DNA of 27,500 nt from Chrysomallon squamiferum (GCA_012295275.1 CM022670.1:7310161-7337660); one strand, 5' to 3'; counted from the stretch's first letter, positions 11,173 to 21,142 are shown. The notes: a model not told the origin generated them from the letters alone. Numbers and translations are program-made.

Positions 11173-11803
11173 CACTCCAGGTTGTACACGTGTATATCTC
11201 TTTCCTCTGATCTCTTTCAGTATGTGTGTGTGTGTGTGTTTGTGCGTTTGTGTGTATATGTACATGTATTATATATAAATTATACTCACTTGACAGATAC
11301 ACTGCAGGCAACCGTCACTGATTTCTAAAAGAAAAACAATGATCATGATAAAATAATTAGTAATTATGCTGTGTACTACTACTACTACTACAACTACAAC
11401 TACTCCTCCTCCAACTACTACTATTGTTTCTACTACTACCATCTCTGATTATCTATACTTTATCAGTATTAATTTTTCTATAACAATTGTTAATACAATT
11501 ACAGTCACAACTACTTCAAATATGACTACTATTATACTTCTACTACTTCAAATATGACTACTAGTAAACCTCTGCTACTACTATTGTCACTAATACTACG
11601 TCGTTTACCATTACTACAACTATTACTGCTATACTACTGGTATAATACTATTGATACTATAGCTATGACTATTACTAAACTAATCCTACTAATAACTATT
11701 ATACTGTAAGTATTACTGCGTCTACAAAACTTTCTACAATTGCTACATTACCTGAATGTACGACGCCCAGTGACGACAACAAAAGGAATAAAACTCTCCA
11801 CAT
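9756..11803 (-). CDS. Secreted i-type (invertebrate/destabilase) lysozyme, complete, 4 coding exons
   Basis: Cleaves bacterial peptidoglycan; some family members also have isopeptidase activity. Coding exons: 11752-11803, 11290-11324, 10845-10956 and 9756-10084, all with GT..AG borders and matching phases, giving 175 residues. Residues 1-17 (MWRVLFLLLSSLGVVHS) are a clear signal peptide, encoded almost alone by exon 1. The mature domain has the family signature: CLQCICQ, VESQC, IGCQEDMGSLSCGPYQIK, YWNDCYRPG, CEDYARIHNGGPLGC and STLSYWLRVKQC. By comparison with Tapes lysozyme, Glu31 (in VES) and Asp42 (in QEDMGS) are the catalytic acids; both are present. Fourteen cysteines fit the usual seven disulfides. 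Glu31 is the second codon of exon 3, right after an intron. The domain ends near Gly132 and is followed by 43 extra residues without cysteine, which is unusual. The start ATG has A at -3. A non-coding first exon is likely, since an acceptor lies 18 bases before the ATG. Confidence 0.95.
10384..10475. repeat. (AAAC)n-(AAAT)n-(ACT)n compound microsatellite
   Basis: Three arrays abut: CAAA, AAAT and ACT units. Confidence 0.9.
10562..10777. repeat. (TTTA)n-(TTA)n compound microsatellite
   Basis: About 90 bases of TTTA units then about 120 bases of TTA units with short TTG interruptions. Open frames here are Ile/Leu/Tyr repeats without coding meaning. Confidence 0.9.
10974..11172. repeat. (TA)n, (CA)n and second (TA)n-(CA)n arrays in lysozyme intron 2
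   Basis: TA (10976-10997), CA (10998 to about 11093, with an ATAC and an AAAC interruption), then TTACTA units and another TA-CA pair (11141-11172). The first array begins within 25 bases of the exon 3 acceptor. Confidence 0.9.
11374..11660. repeat. Degenerate (ACT)n repeat in lysozyme intron 1
   Basis: ACT/ACTATT trinucleotide-derived sequence, heavily mutated, occupying most of the 427-bp intron between exons 1 and 2. Confidence 0.7.
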
Positions 11804-11824
11804 TGTTTTTCTTCTTTAATCCTA

Positions 11825-11825
11825 A

Positions 11826-11890
<65 letters not shown>

Positions 11891-11955
11891 GATGAAGAAG
11901 AAGAAGAAGAAGAAGAAAAAGAAAATGAAGAAGAAAAAGAAAATGAAGAAGAAAA
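11825..11955. repeat. (AAT)n-(AAG)n compound microsatellite
   Basis: AAT array (11825-11889) followed by GAA/AAG units. It starts a few bases upstream of the acceptor of the lysozyme start-codon exon, so on the transcript it lies just before the 3' splice site. Confidence 0.9.
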
Positions 11956-12098
11956 TGTCAATGATAACAGTAAAAACTACTACTACATCTACGACTACAG
12001 GATTAAATTTGACTTTTTAAACTCTGTAATGAGTACTTTTTTTAATGATGTATATGTTTTCATTGCAAGTAAAAAAATATAGATAATTAAGATATACT

Positions 12099-12158
12099 TA
12101 CAGTGATCTATCTATCTGTCTATCTATCTACACACACACAGATTAACAGATCACTGTA
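12099..12158 (-). promoter_or_regulatory. Possible 5' splice site of a non-coding lysozyme exon inside a hairpin arm
   Basis: The reverse strand reads CACT then GTAAGT at 12101, a consensus donor. It could pair with the acceptor TATTTTAG at 11822-11829, 18 bases before the lysozyme start codon. The donor sits in an 11-bp inverted repeat (12099-12109 and 12148-12158) with a 38-nt TATC/CA loop. A reverse-strand TATA-like stretch lies near 12217-12227. Exon and start site are inference. Confidence 0.3.
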
Positions 12159-12372
12159 TTGTATATGTTATCCATCTACCATACTATACTTTTTTCGAGG
12201 CTGAACAGTGACCCGATTTATATATTATTTCATCGCGACTGTTTCTCACTTTCATTACTTGAATGATCAACTTGACTATTTATCCTTTCTAGACAGAATC
12301 GAAACCCGAAATTAAGAATTATAATAACGATATTTAGAAATAATAGTAAGTACGTACCGATGGACGGGGTAT

Positions 12373-12416
12373 ACCAGGAAGTACAGTAAATCACGTGAAT
12401 GTTGAAACTTCCTGGT
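12373..12416. promoter_or_regulatory. Symmetric ETS / TCACGTGA / ETS element upstream of lysozyme
   Basis: ACCAGGAAGT (12373-12382) and its exact reverse complement ACTTCCTGGT (12407-12416) flank the 8-bp palindrome TCACGTGA (12391-12398). Each spacer is exactly 8 bases, so palindrome and arms share one centre. AGGAAGT is an ETS-type core; TCACGTGA is the E-box form preferred by MITF/TFE factors, with USF and Myc as alternatives. It lies about 570-610 bp upstream of the lysozyme ATG. The geometry is seen directly; the factors are inferred. Confidence 0.5.
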
Positions 12417-12563
12417 TGTTTTCCTCATACTTGACTAGTTTCGGGTTCTTTGTTCTGGATATTGAGAGGTAAAGTTAGCGGTCACCGATCAGGTGTGACA
12501 AATATTCGCAACGTAAAATATTTCTGTAAACTTATTTTTTCCTACATACATGTTTATTCATTT

Positions 12564-12576
12564 ATTATTATTATTA

Positions 12577-12622
<46 letters not shown>

Positions 12623-12624
12623 TT
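12564..12624. repeat. (ATT)n microsatellite
   Basis: Nearly pure TTA array with one ATATT break. Confidence 0.9.
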
Positions 12625-12708
12625 TAAGTCATGTTTCTGAGACAAAACGATTTACTAAACCACTCCACAGTGCGTAGCCAATGATTGTGTTGGTTTTTAT
12701 ATCATTAC

Positions 12709-12818
12709 TTTCAGTCGCAGGTATTGCCTGCAAACAATTTCCAAACCATTTGTCACTACAGTTGCGCTTTCGTTTTGAACATTTCCTATCTGCTGGTCAT
12801 CAAGCTGCATTTTGAACC
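12709..12818 (-). CDS. Possible orphan start-codon exon, 34 codons
   Basis: On the reverse strand a good acceptor (TTTTATTTCAG) ends just before 12818. ATG follows at 12810-12808, then 34 open codons (MQLDDQQIGNV.. to ..CRQYLRLK), then a donor-like GTAATG at 12708. The peptide is compositionally normal and not recognised. A CCAAT box in the same orientation lies about 90 bases upstream. No partner exon was found. Its donor phase would join in frame to lysozyme exon 3 but not to exon 1 or 2. It may be a non-coding 5' exon, an unassigned gene or chance. Confidence 0.2.
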
Positions 12819-13033
12819 CTGAAATAAAACACGAGAGCAAAAGTCATCAAAGAAGACCATTAACAGACAGGCGTATCGCTGTCACAGAGCTCTGTCATTG
12901 TCATTGGTAACATGTCTCGTTTGATAACGGTTTTATCTCAAAACGGTCTGTTGGTTCTTAGACGTAAGTGCCAAAGGAGCGGACCTTAAGTGATATTATC
13001 ACATATTTCATAGAATTGTGGCTGTCAAGTGGT

Positions 13034-13055
13034 TATATATATATATATATATATA
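13034..13055. repeat. (TA)n microsatellite
   Basis: Pure TA array of about 11 units. Confidence 0.9.
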
Positions 13056-13143
13056 GACGGATTCTGTGATGTAGTGTTTTTATGGGACAGGAGATAATAG
13101 GAAGACTTTAGTAATGTCAGATATCTGTATACGAGTGATCTGT

Positions 13144-13246
<103 letters not shown>

Positions 13247-13574
13247 AATCTAAGCAATAATCTGTTTCTGTGACCACGTTAGTTAGTATTTGTGTGTAAA
13301 CTCTGTTATAAGTACTTCATTATTTATCTACAAAGCAGAAATAAAAACTAGAAGCAAAACATCAATAAATTAATTTTCCACCATTTTAATAGATTGTGCA
13401 TCATTGAAAACATCAATATTCAGTTTAATTCAACAAATGAAAATAAACAAAATGTGATGAAAAAACCCCAACAATATGTATTAATTTACAACATAAAGAA
13501 TTATTAAAAACAAGAAAAACGATGGCTACCATCCAACCTGCAGTGTTAGCTTTATTACAGCTATTACGGTACGT

Positions 13575-13606
13575 TGACGTCACTTCCGCCTAACACTCAT
13601 CTAGAA
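13575..13606. promoter_or_regulatory. ETS-CRE composite motif with adjacent donor site, promoter-like
   Basis: The reverse strand reads GCGGAAGTGACGTCA (13575-13589), an exact match to the overlapping ETS/CRE motif bound by GABP and CREB in many core promoters. On the + strand a consensus donor (AGAA then GTAAGT) follows at 13607, compatible with a short first exon. An 8-bp inverted pair (13542-13549 and 13590-13597) flanks the site. No gene start is otherwise visible, so the transcript and its direction are unknown. Confidence 0.4.
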
Positions 13607-13619
13607 GTAAGTTTTTAAA

Positions 13620-16259
13620 ATATCTTTTTTCGTCTTGGTTTACTTTAGCAAGATCATAAATAAAAAACAAACAAAAAAAACACCCATTCAACCTCTCTAT
13701 GAAAACAAAATCGCAGTAATATTAAGAGCATTATTAAAACAATGCCCATGTATTTAATTTATAATTTTCCCGTTGAAACAATAGACATGACAGACTAGAA
13801 TGTAGAATTCTGTATGTTTACATAAATGTAAAATGTAAATCCTATGTTCAGAAATAATGTAAAGTTAGTTACAAAACAACTGCAGAAAAGTATATTTAGA
13901 AAACTAATTAAGTATGTTATTTAAATATGTGCAATCTGTAACATTAAATGTTTTAATTAATGTTACTTAAACTTTCTATTTCAATGTATACAGTTCTTTA
14001 GTTTTAATAGTGAGGAAATGCATGTTGGCAAATTCATGAATGCTTGTCATAATAAAAATAAACAGGACCAAAACATCAGTGGTGAAATGTCTAATAAAAA
14101 ATTTCAATAAAATAAAATAAAGTATTTACTAATTTATTTATAATTTCTGTAAGTGAAAATACAATTCAATCATGTTTTACTTTTAATTCCAAATTTACAA
14201 TACTAAAAACATCTCATTAGAAATCATAAAACACACACAAACATACATTTTATTTTTATAAATTATTATTTTAAAATATTTTTTTTTCTCACAAATATCA
14301 GTTTACTTTTTGTTAAACAGCAGCAGTGAACTAAGAGTACTGCTATTGTCATGATACTGGGAGTGGAGTGCTGATCACAATTGGATGCCACTTTTCAAAA
14401 TTTAGGAGCTTAGTATAAAATGAATGATAAATGAATTAACTGTTTAATACAACACAAAACAATGCTAGTAATATGGCTACACAGTTTCCTCATTAATAAT
14501 TAGTTCAGGGTACAGATGAAAGTTTATTTAAACACTCCTCAGAAGTAGAGATTTATTCAGGATGAAAACTCAGGGAGCACAGGGTTTATCCTTTCACTAT
14601 CTGATTGTAACTTAAAGTCTTATCACAGAACCCTTTGTAATTCAAATCCTGTTAGCATAAATACTACATTAAAATCAATTCATTTTTGTGAAAAAACTAT
14701 TTAAAAATAACAGAAGCCGTAATTTAAATTGTTTTAACAATGACAAAATAATTACTCCTTATCAAAACTCAAACTGAATTTAAAATTATGACACAGCTTC
14801 AAAGGAAAAATTATTAAATAAATATAATACACAAATCTGAAAAAAACTGAAAATATAAAACATCTAATAAGCTAATGCAGTGATGACTTGTAATTAAAAA
14901 AAACTTTGGTATTAGACAGAAATGAAAATCGAGCCAAAATACATCACATATTAATATCAAATTATTATTTAGGAATAGTGAAATACACATTACTTAACTG
15001 CTCATATAAAAAATGATGACATCACAAGACTAAAGGTAATAAGACTTTAAAATGTCACATACATCACACACATAAAAAAAATCATAATAAATAAATAAAA
15101 ATAAAATGGAAAACTAGAAAAATAAAATGTACATTTGATCACAATGCTTATGAAAAATGAGGAGTTTTCCAACACCTGTGAGGAATAATAAAAAAATGTA
15201 ACCAGTATTAAAGAAAAAAAGAGATTATTTAATATAGAAAAAATAAAAATAAATACAAGTTATACAAATTTCAGTATGCAATTTACATAAAACAAGACTA
15301 TGAAATATATACCTGTTCAAACTTTCTTTATAATCAATAAACAATATATTAAATGACCCAAACTTAATTGTTATGATTTTGCTGAAATGTTACTAAATTG
15401 TGGTTTATTTTATTTAATAAAGTCTTCTTTTTGCAATTATTTTGTTATGATACAGACAATAAACGCAAAACTGAAAAGTCTAAGTAAGTTTTGCAAATAT
15501 ATTATAGAACACCACAGATATATTTAAAATGATTTAATTATTACATGTTATACATGGAATGGGTGGGAATTATATTAAATAATAATTATTTTAATATAGA
15601 CCACAACAAAAATAATAATGTTACATTATTTACATGAATTCCACACTTTCTGTTATCAACTTTTTACAGAGTGTGACATATGTGTTTGTAACACAAGAAG
15701 AAAACAGAAGTAACCTATAAAGAAAAGATGTTTGTTTTTATTTCATTTTTATTATTATGCTGGAAACAAGTTTATTGTTAATACCCAAACAACATCTAGA
15801 GGGCAAAAAAAAAAAAAAATAAAAATAAAATAATAAACATCTCCAAAAGAAAATAAATCAAAACAGTATTAATACTGAAGAAAGAAAGTAGAGAATTTTG
15901 AATATGTATTTCTAAAAATCTATTTGAATTAAGAAAAAAAAAAAAAATTATATTCATTTATAATAATAATAAAAGAAATATGCCATAACAAACTAAATTT
16001 TAATATTTTTAAAATAAATAAATTCATCTAACATGAAATATACAATCCACTCATTTCATCATTCTCTTAATTTTGATTTGATCACTTCATTATCTTTATC
16101 ATTCCAATTTTTTTTTTGTAATCTTTTCTTTTAATACAGTTATAAGTGAACAGTCTGGATCCGAATAAAAAGATAAAACTGTAAAATTCTGTTCTCACAC
16201 ACACCATATTCAAATTATGTCACAGTAACAACAACATGACAGCATAAAAACCCTGAGCA
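13620..16259 (-). other. AT-rich region downstream of EMC7, probably partly its 3' UTR
   Basis: No gene or large microsatellite in 2.6 kb. The + strand is visibly richer in A than T, so an EMC7 transcript read-through would be U-rich, as expected of a long 3' UTR. Reverse-strand AATAAA motifs (TTTATT) occur repeatedly, for example near 15402 and 15737, so the cleavage site cannot be fixed by eye. Confidence 0.35.
15636..16137. repeat. Segment just downstream of EMC7 stop, duplicated at 21208-22436
   Basis: Aligns in the same orientation with 21208-21463 plus 22174-22436. Shared landmarks include GAATTCCA.ACTTTC, CTGGAAACAAGTTTATTG, AATACCCAAACAA, AATAAACATCTCCAAAAG, AATCAAAACAGTATTAAT, CTATTTGAATTAAGA and AAACTAAATTTTAATATT. 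This copy is uninterrupted and starts 122 bases past the EMC7 stop. The left third is more diverged than the rest. Confidence 0.9.
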
Positions 16260-18823
16260 TTATGTTTTTCTTTTTGAACTCGGCTTATTCTTTATGGCTT
16301 TTTTGCTTGAGCTTCCTCCTCCAAACATATTTGTGAACATTTCTGACATATCTGGCATATTGGGCTTTGTGCTGAATGCACTCATCTGTGACTGCATCTC
16401 CTGAAAACAGAAATTTATGTAGTTTGAAAAGAAGACAGAATAGCATAATTCAAAATCTCTTTCTTTTTAAAGTATAAATGAATAAATGTTCTGATAAAAT
16501 TCTTCATACTTGCAATGAATTATTTTACTGTTTTGTGCAATCTAATATCACTTATAACAAGTAACACAATAAATTAGACTAAACATTATCATTTTAACTG
16601 TTCATGTCTGTAGTTGTAATACCATAAAGTACATAACAAACAGACAGACAGACAGCTGCCTATTTTCTGATAATCCTAGGATTAACTGAAGAAGAAATTA
16701 ATATGCTTAGAAACAAAATGACATGAAATAACACCAAACAAATATTAAATTGTGCTCCTTAGTTGCTAAACTTCATTGTTACTTAATACTGAATATAAAA
16801 ATAAAAACAATTTGAAAATATGCAGAACATATTTAAAATATTTCTTTCTTTCACCAAATTTACATTTTAAAGCTTTGATGTTATTTACAGACTAAATGAC
16901 TGAACAAATATTATGTGAAAAACACCAATAAAACAGAATGAACTTGTAAATATTTAACAACACTTCATCATATTTTAAAAATTTACTATAGCTGAATGTC
17001 AAATGCAAGTTTTGGCAGTTTTTTTTTACACCAGTGATATAACTCTTTAAAAATCACCAATAAAAAGATGACTAGATCATTTTCATTGTAACAGATGCCT
17101 GTACACTTTCTGCCACTGATTTGGCTAATTTTATGATTAGAAAGTCAGGATATTTTGACAGGCAAGTAAATATAATAAAACAATAACTTCAGTCGAAACC
17201 TTCTCTCATATTTTAAGAAAGACCAGACTTCTGATAAAAATGGAACAATAACCTGAAGTAAGTGGAAAATTTACATTTCAGGTTGACAATCACGTATTTG
17301 GCATTAATATCCACTAAAACAATTTCAGATTTCCCTGTCATACTGCACATACAGACATTTAGCCCCAGTCATCAGTAAATCAGGTTAGCTGCAAATTCCA
17401 CTTGTGCACTTTGTAAGCAGAAGTGATGAAGTTTCTTATGTAAGTCAACAGAATTATCCATAATATGTTGTATTTTTTTACCAGTATTTCATTAAAATTT
17501 CACCATCATTTATCAACTAACAGGTACTGATTTACAGGGAATTTTAAATGTAGGATGAAGTAGTAAAGTAAACTCAGTTATCCACAGTTTCCAGTGATGG
17601 TTAACCCATATGGTAAATAAATTAAAAACAATTATTTTTAACATATATGATACATACTGTGGCTAATTATTAGGTATACAGGTACAGCTGGACAAAAAAA
17701 AAAAACCTACTCAATTAGATACAAATTGCATTTAGCCTTATAGGACGTTTATTTTTATCACAGTTATGACAATAAATAAACACTGAAGAATAAAAAATAT
17801 GTTAATACCTTTTGTGTTTCTGGATCGGCTGCACTCATCATTTTTGGTAAAACCATGATAAGAAGAAGAGGCAACACCATTGTCAGCACCTGTTGATTAA
17901 AAAAAAAAAAAAAAAACACTTCAGGTTATTTAACAATCAAAATTTAGGTCTATTTGTGCCATAGGGACACACATATTTTATCAAAAAAAGCAAACAATTG
18001 ATTTTCTTAACAAAAAGTGGAATGGTAAAGATTAACAGTAATTAATAATACATTTTCATTGCGGGTGTCTATAAACAGAAAACTATCAATAAAATTTAAA
18101 ATTAAGTTTTATTTTCCAGAAAACATGTTTGCAAACCTGCCCTTCCCTAACTGAACATTTACTGGTCTGATTACACCAACAAAATTTGTCTTTTCACAAT
18201 ATAAATGAAAAAAAAAAAGTCTAACCAAGCTTTTACAGGACATTTTCACAAACAATTCATACCATTGGATTAAAGAGGAAGTCTTGAACTCTCCACTGTT
18301 CTCTGGGTTGAAAATATGTAGCTTTTCCACGGTCTCTGATTTCCAGGGGGTAAGGCAGAGTCTTCACTAGATTTGGCTGCAAGTGATTCACTCTTCGTGC
18401 ACGGATTTTCCCCTTTGATGTAATATCCACTCTGGCAGACTCAAACAGATAAGAAGGATGTGTGACGTCAACAATAAATGATCCTGATGGTAATCCATGT
18501 ATAACAAAAGAACCATCACTCCTAAAAGGATCAAAATAAAAAAAAAAACACAAACAAATGAATGTGTGCGGTGTAAATTTTGGTCGGTATTTTTATATTA
18601 TTAACTTTCATGGTTGATTTCGCACATACTATGTGATGCACATTTTGTTTAAAACATAACAATATTCTATACAGGTAACACCAATGATTCTGGTAGTAGT
18701 GTACACTTTAATGTAATTATAGATTATATTTGTAAAACAGTAAATTAGTAATACGGTGAGATTGTAGTTTATCATTTACCAGTCGTTCTAATAGAAGGTG
18801 AATAATGAAAGATTAGTTGACAA

Positions 18824-18855
<32 letters not shown>

Positions 18856-19249
18856 GTACTACTACTAACAATAATAAATTTACAAAATCAGCCTTGGAAA
18901 TTATTACTATTGTTATTCCAGTTTTAATACTTAATAAATATTAACAGCAATACTATTATTACTTTATATTATTAGGTTATTAGTAATACGACTCAGTCAC
19001 GATAGTCACATCGTCATGATTACGTGATGATAGTGCATGTAAAAAGAAAATCTTCAAAATGAATGAAGCTCACTTTAAATGACCAACATACTGTCCCCCA
19101 TCAACAAGGATTTTCGTATTTGGAATCCAGTTTTTATCACGAGCAGACATTATCTCAACCTTTCCTTCAATTTTAAAATTTCCTACATCTGCGACTTCTG
19201 AGGATGAGGCAAAATAAAGCCCAAAAAGCAGCAATACAAAGTACTTCAT
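16260..19249 (-). CDS. EMC7: ER membrane protein complex subunit 7, complete, 4 exons
   Basis: EMC7 is a lumenal-domain subunit of the EMC insertase, which puts transmembrane helices into the ER membrane. Exons: 19074-19249, 18263-18521, 17809-17889 and 16260-16400, all with GT..AG borders and matching phases, giving 218 residues (human 242). Residues 1-16 are a signal peptide (MKYFVLLLFGLYFASS). The beta-sandwich domain carries family-typical runs: GNFKIEGKVE, ILVDGGQYVGHLKSDGSF (spanning the first junction), IHGLPSGSFIVDV, RVDITSKGKIRAR at 89-101, LPYPLEIRDRG and FLFNPM. The membrane helix is encoded by the 27-codon exon 3 (VLTMVLPLLLIMVLPKMM, about 146-163), followed by ADPETQKEMQ and a cytosolic tail with PDMSEMFTNMFGG and a basic end. 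The start ATG has A at -3 and is followed at once by the signal peptide. Orthology is clear; nothing is missing. Confidence 0.97.
16401..17808 (-). other. EMC7 intron 3
   Basis: AT-rich intron with no large repeat array and no coding signal. Contains a few CAGA units near 16639-16653 and an A run near 17694-17704. Confidence 0.85.
17890..18262 (-). other. EMC7 intron 2
   Basis: AT-rich intron. An A run at 17899-17915 on the + strand is a long U tract just before the exon 3 acceptor on the transcript. Confidence 0.85.
18522..19073 (-). other. EMC7 intron 1 with (ACT)n microsatellite
   Basis: Intron between the signal-peptide exon and exon 2. It holds an ACT array at about 18824-18867 and is otherwise unremarkable. 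Confidence 0.85.
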
Positions 19250-19254
19250 ATTAA

Positions 19255-19320
19255 AGCGAATGTAACGGAACCGGAAACAGTACTTTTCGTGACGCGTATA
19301 AATAAACTCGGAAAACCTCG
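19255..19320 (-). promoter_or_regulatory. Probable EMC7 proximal promoter
   Basis: A CpG-bearing patch directly upstream of the EMC7 start. It contains a CCGGAA ETS-type core (19271-19276) and TGACGCG (19290-19296), a CRE-like half. A + strand TATAAATA at 19297-19304 also lies here. Position and motifs fit a housekeeping promoter, but the start site is not shown. Confidence 0.3.
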
Positions 19321-19414
19321 TATTTGTTCGGCAACTGTCGGAAAATGAGAATACATATTTCTTCGTTACTGCATGGAAAAGTCCATCATAAAATTTATTC
19401 TTCATGCATTTTCT

Positions 19415-19427
19415 GGGGGGGGGGGGG
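19415..19427. repeat. Poly(G) tract, 13 nt
   Basis: Isolated run of 13 G about 170 bases upstream of the EMC7 start codon; a likely slippage-prone site. Confidence 0.9.
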
Positions 19428-19728
19428 AATCGACATATTCCATGTTTATTTATTTATTTTTATCTTTGTCTTTATTTCAAGTAACGATAAATGCAGTTTA
19501 TTATAAATAAAAAACAAATGAATTTCATGATATTTGATATGCTTTTATCTCCCATTTTCAAAGTCAGAATCATTTGTGTACGGGCATCTGTTGCAACGAA
19601 AATGATCTATTCATCTTCTTATTGATGAATTTAAAAGAGATATAGCCCTTCCTTAAACCGGCAAAGTTTTAATGAACAGTATATCATATATTATTGTCGT
19701 ATTTACGTATCTCGTGATTAAAACTCGT

Positions 19729-20343
19729 TTAAACTAAATAGGTCATAGATTGTAAAACTTTAACTAAGTACATCATACATTGTAAAATATAAACTAAGTA
19801 CGTCATACATTGTAAAACATAAACTAAGTGAGTCTTATATTGTAAGACATAGACTAAGAACGTCTTACATATGTGAAACATAAACTAATTACATCATACT
19901 TTGTAAAACATAAACCAAATACGTTTAACATTGTAAAATATAAACTGAGTCATTGTACACGGTAAAGCATAAACTAAATACGTCAACAAAGTACGTAAAA
20001 CATAAAGTAAATACATCTTACATTGTAAAAAATAAACTATGTACATCATGCATTGTAAAACATCAACTGAGTACGTCACACATTGAGAAATATAAACTAA
20101 GTACGTCATACATTGTAAAACATAAACTAAATGCGCTATAGATTGTAAAAAATAAACTAATCACGTCATAGATTGTAAAAAATAAACTAATTACGTCATA
20201 CATTGTAAAACTTAAACAGAGTACATCTTACATTGTAAAACATAAACTAAGTACGTCCTTCATTGTAAAACATAAACTAAACATGCCATGCATTGTAAAA
20301 CATAAGCTAAGTGCGTCTTACATTGTAAAACATAAACGAAATA
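19729..20343. repeat. 30-bp minisatellite, about 20-21 tandem units
   Basis: Each unit contains a version of CATTGTAAAACATAAACTAA followed by GTACGTCATA. Most units are 30 bp, a few 29-33, with scattered substitutions. Copies in the right half are more uniform than those on the left. Both strands stay open across several units because 30 is divisible by three, but the frames are not genes. Confidence 0.95.
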
Positions 20344-20568
20344 ACTTATTATGTTAATAACATTAATAACAATTGAAACCCTTAACAACGACCGATATTG
20401 CTTTGTTTTATAATTATTTCTTTATGTACAAAATTTCCCCTTTTCACTGGAAACTCGGGTCTGTTGGCTCAAATCATGGCACAAACAGCGTGATTCAGTA
20501 TCGTTTGAACCTGTTTGGTCTCCTCACGTTTGAATTTCTTTTTTCTTCTTTTTCTTTCTTTTTCTTAA
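20344..20568. other. Unique stretch between minisatellite and microsatellite
   Basis: About 20440-20530 has more balanced composition. It includes GGCTCAAATCATGG and, on the reverse strand, CAGGTTCAAACGATAC, vaguely like a tRNA-type B box, but no A box or element structure was found. No gene. Confidence 0.35.
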
Positions 20569-20604
20569 TTACAACAACAACAACAACGACAACAACAACA
20601 TCAG

Positions 20605-20669
<65 letters not shown>

Positions 20670-20795
20670 GTAGTAGTCTTTATCGTCGTTTTCATAATTA
20701 TTATTATTTTACTTGTAAAATTTTATTGATTCATCAATTATCGTCATCATTATCGTTGTTGTTGCTGTTGTTGTTGTTATTATTATTATTATTTT
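20569..20795. repeat. (AAC)n-(AAT)n and (TTG)n-(TTA)n microsatellites
   Basis: AAC array, AAT array to about 20670, short unique gap, then TTG/TTA units at 20755-20795. Confidence 0.85.
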
Positions 20796-21140
20796 AAAAT
20801 ATAAACTATGTAAAGAACTGTTTTGTAAATAAAACAATAGCTGAAAATAAAATAAAAACAAACTATTGTCAGAAACCCTTTGGCTACAAATAAAATAATA
20901 TTACTTGAAATGCAAAAACATTTATTGATTAAAATGCCTGTACTGTTTTAAAGAATTTGCTAAAAGTAAAATAAAAAAATAATAAAATGAATTTATTTTA
21001 CATATATTTCAAGAGAAAGTAATAAAATGTGACGTTTATCTTATTTTTATCGCATTTTATTTTTAATAGCCTGTGTCAATGATCAGCAAATATGTTTTTA
21101 TTCGAGTATTTGCATTTCAAAATAATGTGCAAAAACTCAT

Positions 21141-21142
<2 letters not shown>

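Noticed and set aside
10645-11265. 206-codon open frame on the reverse strand
   Set aside because: It is long only because it crosses (TTA)n, (CA)n and (TA)n arrays. Its one meaningful part, around VESQCQQIGC to RPGAGN, is lysozyme exon 3 and is annotated there with proper splice sites.
18109-18330. Reverse-strand open frame of 73 codons overlapping EMC7 exon 2
   Set aside because: Its start lies in a different frame from EMC7 exon 2 and it runs into intron 2; a shadow of the real gene.
19729-20343. Minisatellite considered as a CRISPR array or as a repeat protein gene
   Set aside because: There are no unique spacers between repeats; units are contiguous and diverged. Frames stay open on both strands simply because the unit length is divisible by three, with no start context or splice signals.
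20440-20530. tRNA-derived SINE suggested by a GGTTCAAAC-like B box
   Set aside because: No matching A box at the right distance, no cloverleaf and no defined ends.
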